Source of the DNA: Marinobacter sp. EhC06
GTDB taxonomy: Bacteria; Pseudomonadota; Gammaproteobacteria; Pseudomonadales; Oleiphilaceae
Reading direction: 5' to 3'
Length of the DNA stretch: 64,000 nt
Assembly: GCF_001650915.1 (NCBI RefSeq)
Contig: NZ_LXYO01000001.1
Coordinates: 186,001 to 250,000, forward strand
The position numbers and the translations under genes are program-made. Below are positions 52,009-60,227 of this stretch, in pieces. Within the stretch, counting starts at the first letter, position 1. The number at the start of each line of letters is the position of its first letter. The notes beneath the pieces were generated by a model. The model saw only the letters and a program-made list of their open reading frames with translations. It ran no database searches and was not told where the DNA came from.

Positions 52009-53265
52009 ATGCAGGACCATACCAACGACCCGGTCTGGAAACAGGCCATTGCCGGCTCACAGATGCTGCTGGTGGCCTTCGGCGCACTGGTTCTGATGCC
52101 CCTGATTACCGGCCTGGATCCCAACGTGGCGCTGTTTACCGCCGGTCTGGGCACCCTGATCTTCCACATAGTCACCGGCGGCCAGATCCCGATTTTCCTG
52201 GCCTCGTCCTTCGCTTTTATCGCCCCGGTGATTGCCTCTAAAGGCCGGTTTGGCATGGAAGAAACCCTCGGCGGCCTGATGGCGGCGGGTATTCTCTACA
52301 TTTTCCTGAGTGGCCTGGTACGCCTGCGTGGCACCGGTTTTGTCCGTCGCCTGCTGCCGCCCGTGGTCATCGGCCCGGTGATCATGACCATCGGCCTCGG
52401 ACTGGCTCCGGTTGCGGTTCACATGGCCTCGGGTCGCACCGGTGACGGCGCCACCCAGCTGATCCCCTACGACACCGCCATTTGGATCGCCATGATCTCT
52501 CTGGCCGTGACCATCATCATGTCGGTCTGGGCCAAGGGGATTTTCCGGCTGATTCCAATCATGTTCGGCGTGATCACCGGCTATATCCTGTCCGCTTTTG
52601 CCGGCATCGTGGATACCACCCCAATCCAGGAAGCCGCCTGGTTTGCCGTCCCCAACTTTGTTGCGCCGGCCTTCAGCTGGGGCGCAGTATTGTTCATGAT
52701 TCCGGTGGCCATTGCCCCGGCCATCGAGCACATCGGCGACGTACTGGCCATCGGCAACGTGACCCGCAAGAACTACCTGGAAAAGCCGGGCCTGCACCGC
52801 ACCCTTCTGGGTGACGGCCTGGCCACCAGCGCCGCCTCCATGCTCGGCGGGCCGCCCAACACCACGTACTCGGAAGTCACCGGCGCCGTGATGCTGACCA
52901 AGAACTTCAACCCGAAGGTCATGTGGTGGGCTGCCTGTGTCGCCATCGTACTGGCCTTCGTTGGCAAGTTCGGCGCAGCACTGCAGACCATCCCGGTACC
53001 CGTCATGGGCGGCATCCTGTGCCTGCTGTTCGGCTCCATTGCCGTGGTTGGCCTTAACACACTGATTCGCCACCAGGTGGATCTGTCACAGTCTCGCAAC
53101 CTGGTTATCGTGGGTGTCACCCTGGTGTTCGGTATCGGCGGCATGGTGCTCGGGCACCTGGAAGGCATCGCGTTGTGCGCTGTGGCTGCCATCATCCTGA
53201 ACCTGATCCTCCCCGGCAGCCGCGAAGCATGGGGTAAAGCCGTTTATGAGCAGAAAGCCGACTGA
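52009..53265 (+). CDS. uraA: Uracil permease (nucleobase:cation symporter 2 family)
   Basis: 418 residues, about 12-14 TM helices. Family motifs: GQIPIFLASSFAFIAP near 62, the Glu-containing AIAPAIEHIGDVLAIGNVTRK near 234 and LLGDGLATSAASMLGGPPNTTYSEVTGAV near 265. It imports uracil with protons. Immediately downstream of upp; its last 20 bases overlap the methyltransferase gene. Confidence 0.95.
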   Translation: MQDHTNDPVWKQAIAGSQMLLVAFGALVLMPLITGLDPNVALFTAGLGTLIFHIVTGGQIPIFLASSFAFIAPVIASKGRFGMEETLGGLMAAGILYIFLSGLVRLRGTGFVRRLLPPVVIGPVIMTIGLGLAPVAVHMASGRTGDGATQLIPYDTAIWIAMISLAVTIIMSVWAKGIFRLIPIMFGVITGYILSAFAGIVDTTPIQEAAWFAVPNFVAPAFSWGAVLFMIPVAIAPAIEHIGDVLAIGNVTRKNYLEKPGLHRTLLGDGLATSAASMLGGPPNTTYSEVTGAVMLTKNFNPKVMWWAACVAIVLAFVGKFGAALQTIPVPVMGGILCLLFGSIAVVGLNTLIRHQVDLSQSRNLVIVGVTLVFGIGGMVLGHLEGIALCAVAAIILNLILPGSREAWGKAVYEQKAD

Positions 53266-54100
53266 CAGCTCCGGCATCAGTTTCACTGCCCTCTATACCG
53301 GTGCCGTCTGGCACCGGTATGGGCTTTCTGACGAAACCCTGGCGACAGAAAAAGGCCGCTGGCTTTACCGGCTGATGACCCCCTTCGAAGCCGCCAGCAA
53401 AGCGGCCATCGGCGGCAACATCCGCACCTTCCTCCTGCAAAGACATCTGATCATTGATCACCTGATTGAACAGGCTATTCGGGATAAAGGCATTACCCAG
53501 GTACTGGAAATCGCCTGCGGCATGTCGCCCCGGGGGATTCGCTTACGGCAGAAGCACTCCCTACTCCACATGGTCGAAGCCGACCTGCCCGACATGGCCG
53601 CCCGCAAAGCCCTCCGCCTGATGGCCACGGGACGACTGGGGGACCACCATCAGGTCACACCGATTGATATCCTCGCCGACCACGGCGAATACCAACTGGA
53701 AAAAGTGATCGACCGGGTATTCGAGAATTCCGGCCCCGTGATCATCATCACCGAAGGCCTGGCCAGCTACTTCTCACTGGAGACCATCACCGAGTTCTGG
53801 CGCCGACTGGCCGCCGCCATGGCCAAACGCCCGGGTTCGGTTTACCTGTCCGAGAGCTATTACCAACCCCGCCAGCCGTTGCTGAACACTACCCTCAAGG
53901 CCCTCGGCGGCATACTCGGAGCCGCCACTCGCAGCCAGGTATCGTTCCACTTCCAGACCGATGCCCAGGCCCGGGAGCACTATCTGTCCTGTGGTTTTAC
54001 CTCAGCCACGGTGCATGATCCGCGGTCCTGGTATGGGGTGCTGCCTATTCCCGAAAGCCGCGGGGAGCCGATGGTTCGGGTTATCGAGGCTGGTTGCTGA
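53246..54100 (+). CDS. SAM-dependent methyltransferase, leucine carboxyl methyltransferase-like
   Basis: 284 residues. N-terminal FTALYTGAVWHRYGLSDE and the PPM1/LCMT/TcmP-type SAM core: VLEIACGMSPRGIRLRQK (about 86-103), VEADLPDMAARK (acidic motif II) and IIITEGLASYFSLETITEFWRRL, the latter typical of the LCMT family (EGxxxYL). Substrate unknown. It overlaps uraA by 20 bp, so it is probably part of the same transcript, although no link to uracil is known. The inverted-repeat region begins 38 bp after its stop codon. Confidence 0.78.
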   Translation: MSRKPTDSSGISFTALYTGAVWHRYGLSDETLATEKGRWLYRLMTPFEAASKAAIGGNIRTFLLQRHLIIDHLIEQAIRDKGITQVLEIACGMSPRGIRLRQKHSLLHMVEADLPDMAARKALRLMATGRLGDHHQVTPIDILADHGEYQLEKVIDRVFENSGPVIIITEGLASYFSLETITEFWRRLAAAMAKRPGSVYLSESYYQPRQPLLNTTLKALGGILGAATRSQVSFHFQTDAQAREHYLSCGFTSATVHDPRSWYGVLPIPESRGEPMVRVIEAGC

Positions 54101-54137
54101 CTTTCTGGAATTGCAGCCTGCCAGTTTTGGGAGATGC

Positions 54138-54243
54138 GTGGTGGTGGAAGGCCTTTCCAGGACACGCTACGAGCACATCCATGTGCGCTTGGCTGTGGCC
54201 ATCCATGGCCACAGACAGTCCTGGAAAGGCCTTCCACCACCAC
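54138..54243. repeat. Palindromic element E1: 26-bp perfect arms, 54-nt core
   Basis: Arms 54138-54163 and 54218-54243 are exact reverse complements over 26 bases. The 54-nt spacer holds two hairpins (54173-54186, GCACAT/ATGTGC; and 54193-54214, CTGTGGCC/GGCCACAG), both with ATCCAT at the tip. The spacer is 47/54 identical to the reverse complement of the E2 spacer, while the arms are unrelated. It lies downstream of the methyltransferase gene. Confidence 0.9.
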
Positions 54244-54309
54244 TTGTCCAACGACTCAGATAACGCCCGGAAATCGCTTTATTAGCGACTAATCATGTTG
54301 GCTTAGAAG

Positions 54310-54402
54310 CGTAGGTTGGATTAGGCGAAGCCGTAATCCAACAAATGGCATTGGAGCTAGAGGGGCATTGTCGGATTACGGCTTCGCCTAATCCGACCTA
54401 CG
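54310..54402. repeat. REP-like inverted pair
   Basis: Arms 54310-54343 and 54369-54402, 34 bases each, are reverse complements with two differences that still allow G-U pairing. Each arm is itself a near-palindrome (GGATTAGGC..GCCGTAATCC). This resembles the common gammaproteobacterial GTAGG(T/C)GGATTA..TAATCC intergenic repeat in BIME arrangement. Spacer is 25 bases. Confidence 0.85.
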
Positions 54403-54438
54403 ATTTTGGTTGTTGATGCGATATCGAATGGCTAAAAA

Positions 54439-54548
54439 GCGGGTTGTCGGGTGGGCCTCCCAAAAATGTCGGCGGCCAGGGATGGCCGACGCCAAGCGCA
54501 CATGGATGTGCTCGTAGCGGTTTTTGGGAGGCCCACCCGACAACCCGC
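54439..54548. repeat. Palindromic element E2: 28-bp perfect arms, 54-nt core
   Basis: Arms 54439-54466 and 54521-54548 are exact reverse complements over 28 bases. The 54-nt spacer is the reverse-complement version of the E1 core with seven differences, and it keeps the GCACAT/ATGTGC hairpin (54498-54511). Orientation is opposite to E1. It lies 43 bp after the flhB stop codon on the flhB transcript. Together with E1 and the REP-like pair it accounts for most of the 490-bp gene-free stretch 54101-54591. Confidence 0.9.
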
Positions 54549-54591
54549 CAGCACCAATCCTCGCAGGCTACCAGGTAACAAAGCACCGACC

Positions 54592-55728
54592 TCAGACATC
54601 CCGCCGCAAATCCGAAGGAATCGGGAAGTCAGGCATACCGGGCTTAGGCCCACGCCCCTTGCGGAACTGACGCAGCTGGAACACATAGGCGAGCACCTGG
54701 GCAATGGCCATGTAGAGGCCATCGGGAATCTCTTCGCCGATGTCGGTGTTGTGGTAAACCGCCCGGGTAAGCGGCGGCGTTCTCAGAATCTCGACTTTGT
54801 TCTCACGGGCAATCTCCATGATCTTGAAGGCCACCTCATCGGCCCCCTTTGCCACCACAATTGGCGCAGCCATGGCCTTCTGATCGTATTTCAGGGCAAC
54901 GGCATAATGGGTCGGGTTGGTGATCACCACGTCTGCAGTGGGCACGTCCTGCATCATCCGGCGCTGGGCCATTTCACGCTGGAGTTGGCGGATCTTGCCT
55001 TTGACCTCCGGCTTGCCCTCGGTGTCCTTGTATTCGTCTTTCACTTCCTGCTTGGTCATGCGCAGTTTTTTCTGGTGATCGTAGATCTGGAAGGGTACGT
55101 CGATCGCCGCGATGATGATGGTGGCGCAGGACAACAGGAAAAAACTCCAGGCGATGGTCCAGAGCACGTGCTCCATGGCCGGTACCACCGGCTCCTCGGC
55201 AATGGCCAGCAGGTCTTCCGTGCGCAGATCGAGGATCAGGATGGCCAACGCCATAACCAGACCGACTTTCGCGATGGCCTTGACCAGCTCAATGAGAGAG
55301 CGCGCTGAGAACATGCGGCCGAGGCCCTTGATGGGATCCATGCGATTGAGTTTCGGGGCCACGGCTTTGCCGCTGATCAACAGACCGCCGATGCCGATGG
55401 AACCGAAGATAGCGGCGATCAGCAGCAATACCAGAATGGGCGAGAGGGCCCAGGCGGCTTCCTTGGCGGATTCGATAAGCTGGACGCTCATATGGCGCAT
55501 GTCGAAGATGGCGGAGCGCTCGATGACAAAGCTGTCGCGCATGATGGCTTCCAGCGACGCACCCAGGCTGGCGCCGAACATGAGCATGCCGCCGGCGCCG
55601 GCCAGGAGCACAGCCATGGTGGCCAGCTCCTTGGAACGGGCAGTCTGGCCCTCCTCCTTGGCTTTCTCAAGCCTTCGGGGAGTGGCCTCTTCCGTTTTTT
55701 CCTGACTGTTGTCGTTTTCTTCGGCCAT
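54592..55728 (-). CDS. flhB: Flagellar export switch protein FlhB
   Basis: 378 residues. Charged N-terminus EKTEEATPRRLEKAKEEGQ, four TM helices (about 35-55, 93-113, 145-167, 185-208), and the cytoplasmic domain with the autocleavage site TNPTHYAVALKYD (NPTH 271-274). The C-terminal tail is basic. It switches export from rod/hook to filament substrates with FliK. Last gene of the fliL-flhB run, 6 bp after fliR. Confidence 0.96.
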   Translation of the reverse strand: MAEENDNSQEKTEEATPRRLEKAKEEGQTARSKELATMAVLLAGAGGMLMFGASLGASLEAIMRDSFVIERSAIFDMRHMSVQLIESAKEAAWALSPILVLLLIAAIFGSIGIGGLLISGKAVAPKLNRMDPIKGLGRMFSARSLIELVKAIAKVGLVMALAILILDLRTEDLLAIAEEPVVPAMEHVLWTIAWSFFLLSCATIIIAAIDVPFQIYDHQKKLRMTKQEVKDEYKDTEGKPEVKGKIRQLQREMAQRRMMQDVPTADVVITNPTHYAVALKYDQKAMAAPIVVAKGADEVAFKIMEIARENKVEILRTPPLTRAVYHNTDIGEEIPDGLYMAIAQVLAYVFQLRQFRKGRGPKPGMPDFPIPSDLRRDV

Positions 55729-55734
55729 GAGTCT

Positions 55735-56520
55735 TTACGGCTGCCCCTGCAATCCCCGCATGAAATCAAAGGTCTCTCGGGTGTACTGATCGAAGTGCGG
55801 CAGAAAATTGGCGTGCAACACCCATATGGCAAACAATCCAAAAATCAGGCCAATCGGGAAACCCAGGGCGAAGATGTTCATCTGGGGAGCGGCGCGCGTC
55901 ATGACACCAAAGGAGATGTTGACGATCAGCACGGCGGTAACCGCCGGCAACGCCAGGAGCATGGCGGAGGCAAACATCCAGCTGATCCGGTGGGCCAGTT
56001 CCCAGATGCCGGTCTGCCCCAGGCCTTCCATGCCGATGGGCAGGGTCCGGAAGCTTTCGATAAAGACTTCAAAGGCAACCAGGTGGCCGTTCATGGCCAG
56101 GAACAGCAGGGTGATGGTGATCGTATAGATCTGGGACAGTACGGGCACGTTAACGCCGTTGGCCGGATCAACCATGGAGGCGAAGCCCAGGCCCATTTGC
56201 ATGGCGATCATCTGGCCGGCGATGACGAAGAGTTGCCAGAGCGCAGTGAGCGCGAAGCCCATGCCCACGCCAATGAGGATCTGCTGAAGCGTGATCACTA
56301 CCGCATCAGCGCTCAGCGCTTCTACTTGAGGCACGGGCGGAATCATGGGTGCGATGAGGATGGTCATCAACAGAGCCAGCCCCAGGCGGATTCTTGCGGG
56401 CACCAGTTGGGTGCCGAAGATAGGAATCACCATCAGGAAGCTGGCCAGCCGGAAAAGAGGCCAGAGATGCTGGCCGACCCATTGGCCGATAACGTCCGCG
56501 CTGATCTCCGCCGGTATCAT
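55735..56520 (-). CDS. fliR: Flagellar export gate protein FliR
   Basis: 261 residues, six TM helices. Family segments: LWPLFRLASFLMVIPIFGTQLVPARIRLGLALLMTI, and GQMIAMQMGLGFASMVDP near 120. It forms the export gate core with FliP and FliQ. Starts 3 bp after fliQ ends. Confidence 0.95.
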   Translation of the reverse strand: MIPAEISADVIGQWVGQHLWPLFRLASFLMVIPIFGTQLVPARIRLGLALLMTILIAPMIPPVPQVEALSADAVVITLQQILIGVGMGFALTALWQLFVIAGQMIAMQMGLGFASMVDPANGVNVPVLSQIYTITITLLFLAMNGHLVAFEVFIESFRTLPIGMEGLGQTGIWELAHRISWMFASAMLLALPAVTAVLIVNISFGVMTRAAPQMNIFALGFPIGLIFGLFAIWVLHANFLPHFDQYTRETFDFMRGLQGQP

Positions 56521-56523
56521 CCG

Positions 56524-56793
56524 TCAGCCGATCAGGTAAGGAATATTGCCGAACAGCCGGTTGGCGTGGTCCAACAGCTGCGTCAGCATCCAGGGGCCCC
56601 AAACGATGATAACGATCAGCGTGACCAACAGGCGAGGCAGGAAACTCAGGGTCTGTTCGTTGATCTGGGTGGCGGCCTGAAAGGTACTGACGACCAGGCC
56701 GATAACCAGACCGGGGCCGATGATGATTGAAGCAAGGAGGACAATCATCCAGAGGGCTTCGCGCAGGATGTCGATAACGGTTTCCGGAGTCAT
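56524..56793 (-). CDS. fliQ: Flagellar export gate protein FliQ
   Basis: 89 residues, two TM helices (about 15-38 and 52-75), with the family's PGLVIGLVVSTFQAATQINEQTLSFLPRL. Length is exactly typical. Lies 8 bp downstream of fliP. Confidence 0.95.
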   Translation of the reverse strand: MTPETVIDILREALWMIVLLASIIIGPGLVIGLVVSTFQAATQINEQTLSFLPRLLVTLIVIIVWGPWMLTQLLDHANRLFGNIPYLIG

Positions 56794-56801
56794 GACGCCT
56801 C

Positions 56802-57578
56802 CTATATTCCGTAACTGGCAGCGAGGGTGCCCATGATCAGGGCCCAGCCATCCACCAGTACAAAGAGCATAATCTTGAACGGCAGGGAGATGATGATTGG
56901 CGACAGCATCATCATACCCATGGCCATGAGCACACTGGCCACCACCATGTCGATAATCAGGAACGGGATGAACAGGATAAACCCGATCTGGAACGCGGTT
57001 TTGAGCTCACTGGTCACGAATGCCGGCATCAGTATCCAGAAAGACACGTCCTGCGGGGTCTCGTACTGCGTGTCGGAGATTCGCATAAACAGGGCCAGGT
57101 CACTCTCACGGGTCTGCTCCAGCATGAATTTCCGGAACGGCTGGCTGGCCAGCTCGACCGCCTCCAGGGAGGTCACCTCTTCCTGCATATAGGGTTGTAA
57201 TGCGACCCGATTGGCCTCCTCCAGCACCGGCTTCATGATGAAGATGCTGAGAAACAGGGCCAGCCCAAGAAGTATCTGGTTCGAGGGCGTGGATTGCAGG
57301 CCAATGGCCTGACGCAGGATGGCAAACACAACGATGATGCGGGTGAACGAGGTCATCATCATGAGCATGGCCGGCAGGAACGTCAGCGCAGTCATCAGCG
57401 CCAGGATCTGCAGGGTTACCGAGTATTCCTGAGCGCCCTCGCCTTCTCCGGGCGTCACCGTGAAAGCCGGTATACCGGGGATACCGGAAGGCTCCTGAGC
57501 CAGTGCCAGAGGCGCCCAGATAAAGCCTGCCAATACGATCAGGGAAGGAAGAACTCGCTTGATGGTTGCGGCAAGCAT
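56802..57578 (-). CDS. fliP: Flagellar export gate protein FliP
   Basis: 258 residues. Cleavable signal sequence (about 1-27), then four TM helices; family motifs [35 protein letters not shown] and [29 protein letters not shown]. It forms the core of the export pore. 4 bp gap after fliO. Confidence 0.96.
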   Translation of the reverse strand: MLAATIKRVLPSLIVLAGFIWAPLALAQEPSGIPGIPAFTVTPGEGEGAQEYSVTLQILALMTALTFLPAMLMMMTSFTRIIVVFAILRQAIGLQSTPSNQILLGLALFLSIFIMKPVLEEANRVALQPYMQEEVTSLEAVELASQPFRKFMLEQTRESDLALFMRISDTQYETPQDVSFWILMPAFVTSELKTAFQIGFILFIPFLIIDMVVASVLMAMGMMMLSPIIISLPFKIMLFVLVDGWALIMGTLAASYGI

Positions 57579-57582
57579 GGGG

Positions 57583-58032
57583 CTAATCGTTCCTTGTCGG
57601 GGAGGTCCAGGATTTGCCGATCATGCCCTGCAGGCGACGGGCAAAATCACCGGAACCGGCGCTGCCGGCCTCGACAACCGGCTCGTCAAACACGTGCAGG
57701 GTCCGGATCGCTGACGGGGTAATGCCCAGGAGAATCTGCTGGCCGCCCACCTCAATTAAAGCGATACGCTCCCGGGCGCCGATGGCCATCACCGACACCA
57801 CCTTGATGGCGTTGTTGTTCATGCCGGTCATGCCGTTCAACCGCCGGATGATCCAGGCGCAGCCATAGATCACGGCAACCACCGCCACCAGACCCAGCCC
57901 GAGGCTGACAATGGTACCGAGGGTGTCCGGGGCTCGCACCGGCGAATCAGGCGCAGCCGTCTTTGCTGTTTCCTGGGCAACGACCGGATTGATCACAAGC
58001 AGCGCCAGTGCCGCAGTCAGTCTGGACCACAT
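57583..58032 (-). CDS. fliO: Flagellar biosynthesis protein FliO
   Basis: 149 residues. Signal-like N-terminus (about 1-19), one TM helix (about 42-65), and the cytoplasmic FliO domain ([36 protein letters not shown]). It aids FliP assembly. Starts one base after the fliN stop codon. Confidence 0.92.
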   Translation of the reverse strand: MWSRLTAALALLVINPVVAQETAKTAAPDSPVRAPDTLGTIVSLGLGLVAVVAVIYGCAWIIRRLNGMTGMNNNAIKVVSVMAIGARERIALIEVGGQQILLGITPSAIRTLHVFDEPVVEAGSAGSGDFARRLQGMIGKSWTSPTRND

Positions 58033-58033
58033 G

Positions 58034-58525
58034 TTACTTCTGCAACCGCTTGATGCGTTCGCCCGGGCTGATCACGTCGGTGAGACGGATACCGAACTTC
58101 TCGTTCACCATGACCACCTCGCCGTGGGCAATCAGGGTACCGTTTACCAGCACGTCCAGAGGTTCCCCCGCCAGCCGGTCAAGCTCAATAACCGAGCCCT
58201 GGTTGAGCTGCAGCAGGTTCCGTATCGGGATCTGGGTGTTGCCTACTTCCATTGAAATAGTCACCGGTATGTCGAGGATAACGTCGATATCCGGAGCCGG
58301 GCCGCCACCCTGGGCGGGCTCGCTTCCGGTATCAAACTCCTCCATGGGGGCAGTCTGAACGTCATCTTCGGCCTCACCGGTCTCGCCGGCCTCTGCCATC
58401 GCAGCGGCCCACTCGTCTTCGCGTTCGCCCTCATCACCGGACTCTTCCATGGCGGCTTCCCACTCGGCAGCCAGCTTTTCATCTTCGCTGAGTTCCTGCT
58501 CGTCTTTCTTGTCGTCGTCAGCCAT
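58034..58525 (-). CDS. fliN: Flagellar switch protein FliN
   Basis: 163 residues. The N-terminal 70 residues are acidic with a repeated segment (AAEWEAAMEESGDEGE, then DEWAAAMAEAGETGE). The C-terminal SpoA domain (VTISMEVGNTQIPIRNLLQLNQGSVIELDRLAGEPLDVLVNG) is canonical. It forms the lower C-ring with FliM. Overlaps fliM by 8 bp. Confidence 0.95.
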   Translation of the reverse strand: MADDDKKDEQELSEDEKLAAEWEAAMEESGDEGEREDEWAAAMAEAGETGEAEDDVQTAPMEEFDTGSEPAQGGGPAPDIDVILDIPVTISMEVGNTQIPIRNLLQLNQGSVIELDRLAGEPLDVLVNGTLIAHGEVVMVNEKFGIRLTDVISPGERIKRLQK

Positions 58526-59516
58526 TTCGTCCCACCTTCAATTGTTTCTTTACCTTGGGCACTGATGCCCGCTCATGAATTCGCAGTGCCAGTTTTCCGT
58601 CACGAGTACCCAGCGTTGCCTTGTAGATCGGGATTCCATTGGCAGTGACCGTCAGGTGCTCAGGAATCTCCACCGGGATGATGTCGCCGGCTTTCATCTT
58701 GGCAATGTCCCGCAACGATATCCGGCGGCGACAGACCGTGGTGTTGATCGGTACGTTAACCTCTTTAATGTCTTCCTGGAGCGCGTTCACCCAGCGCTCA
58801 TCAATATCGTCGATATCACTCTGCACCCCGGCATCAAGCACGTCGCGAATAGGCTCGATCATGGAATAGGGCAAGGCAAAATGCAGCTCACCACCGCCGC
58901 CGTCAAGCTCAATGTGGAAGGTGCTGACCACCACCACTTCACTGGGGCTGACAATATTGGCCATGGCCGGATTGACCTCCGAGCTCAGGTACTCGAAATC
59001 CACCTTGAGTACCGCATGCCAGGCTTCCTTCATGTCATGGAACACCTGATCCAGGACCATCTGGACAATACGGGTCTCGGTCGGGGTGAACTCGCGACCC
59101 TCGATCTTGGCGTGTCGCCCTTCCCCACCGAAGAAATTGTCCACCAGTTTGAAGACCAGCTTGGCATCCAGTACGAACAGAGAAGTGCCGCGCAATGGGC
59201 GGACTTTGCACAGGTTGAGACTGGTGGGCACATACAGGGTGTGAATGTACTCGCCGAATTTCATGATCTGGACGCCGCCGGTGGAGACATCGGCATTGCG
59301 ACGCATCAGGTTGAAGAGACTGATTCGGGTGTAGCGGGCAAACCGCTCGTTGATCATTTCCAGGGTCGGCATCCGGCCCCGGACGATGCGGTCCTGGCTG
59401 GCAAGGTCGTAGGACTTTATGCCGGTATCGTCAGTCTCTTCATAGGTATCAATGTCACCGTCGTCCACCCCATGGAGGAGGGCATCGATTTCATCCTGTG
59501 ACAACAAGTCCTGCAT
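58518..59516 (-). CDS. fliM: Flagellar switch protein FliM
   Basis: 332 residues. The N-terminal CheY-binding peptide DLLSQDEIDALLHG, the middle CheC-like domain (MINERFARYTRISLFNLMRRNADVS) and the C-terminal SpoA domain are all present. It binds CheY-P and sets rotor direction. Follows fliL by 36 bp. Confidence 0.96.
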   Translation of the reverse strand: MQDLLSQDEIDALLHGVDDGDIDTYEETDDTGIKSYDLASQDRIVRGRMPTLEMINERFARYTRISLFNLMRRNADVSTGGVQIMKFGEYIHTLYVPTSLNLCKVRPLRGTSLFVLDAKLVFKLVDNFFGGEGRHAKIEGREFTPTETRIVQMVLDQVFHDMKEAWHAVLKVDFEYLSSEVNPAMANIVSPSEVVVVSTFHIELDGGGGELHFALPYSMIEPIRDVLDAGVQSDIDDIDERWVNALQEDIKEVNVPINTTVCRRRISLRDIAKMKAGDIIPVEIPEHLTVTANGIPIYKATLGTRDGKLALRIHERASVPKVKKQLKVGRNG

Positions 59517-59552
59517 ACGTAGTCCTGCCCCTGAAGTACCGTGGCCCGTGCG

Positions 59553-60062
59553 CTATTGCACGACAAAATTTCTGAATAACACCCGTTTGATGGCGGGCTC
59601 GCCTTCCTGTTCCAGCACCTGATTAACCGTGGTCAGCATCCGGTCGGCCAGGCTGCTCCGCCCCTCGGGCGTCTGCAATTCATTGAAATTGCTGCTCCCA
59701 AGCACCGTCACCAACTGGCTTCGAATCAACGGCATATGCAACTTGGCAGCTTCCAGTGCCTGTTGATCTGTGGACTCAAGCGCCAGATAAACCTGGGCAT
59801 ACCGCTGGCGACCTTCCGCCTGAACGGTGGTTACCACCGCCTTGTCTATCAGGTGGTAGCTGCTGGGTACAAATGTTTCCTCTGCGGTTTCGGCCACTTC
59901 GCCTTCGTCGTCCCCCATGCCCGGCAAACCGTCGCCAAGGAACCAGAGGGTGCCCACAACAGACAGCACAATCGCCAGGATTACCACCACGACCAGCATG
60001 ATGATCAGCTTCAGTTTCCCTTTCTTGGCGGGAGCCGCTTCAGATTCGTTATTTTCAGCCAT
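59553..60062 (-). CDS. fliL: Flagellar basal body protein FliL
   Basis: 169 residues. Single TM helix at about 17-40 after a short cytoplasmic N-terminus, an acidic linker (GMGDDEGEVAETAEET), and the periplasmic FliL domain ending in IKRVLFRNFVVQ. It supports stator function. A sigma-54 promoter lies 63-78 bp upstream; the first gene of the fliLMNOPQR-flhB operon. Confidence 0.93.
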   Translation of the reverse strand: MAENNESEAAPAKKGKLKLIIMLVVVVILAIVLSVVGTLWFLGDGLPGMGDDEGEVAETAEETFVPSSYHLIDKAVVTTVQAEGRQRYAQVYLALESTDQQALEAAKLHMPLIRSQLVTVLGSSNFNELQTPEGRSSLADRMLTTVNQVLEQEGEPAIKRVLFRNFVVQ

Positions 60063-60124
60063 AGTCTTCGATTTGCCAGAAATCCGTCAGAGGAAGCGTT
60101 TTTCCGTGACTTTTCAGGATTGGA

Positions 60125-60140
60125 TGCAAAGGGCGGGCCA
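60125..60140 (-). promoter_or_regulatory. Sigma-54 promoter of the fliL operon
   Basis: TGGCCCG-CCCT-TTGCA on the minus strand: one mismatch to TGGCACG-N4-TTGCW and correct GG-N10-GC spacing. Start near 60114, about 50 nt before the fliL ATG. Confidence 0.7.
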
Positions 60141-60227
60141 GAGTACCCAACCTTCCCGTTCAGAACAGCAGTTTAGCGTTGCCGGGAAGGATGGGCAAAG
60201 GAGATTGAAAGAGAACTTCGGAGGGTG

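Noticed and set aside
53961-54263. Open frames with RYEHIHVRLA-like translations across the E1/E2 elements
   Set aside because: They are translations of the palindromic repeat core in several frames and have no start signals.
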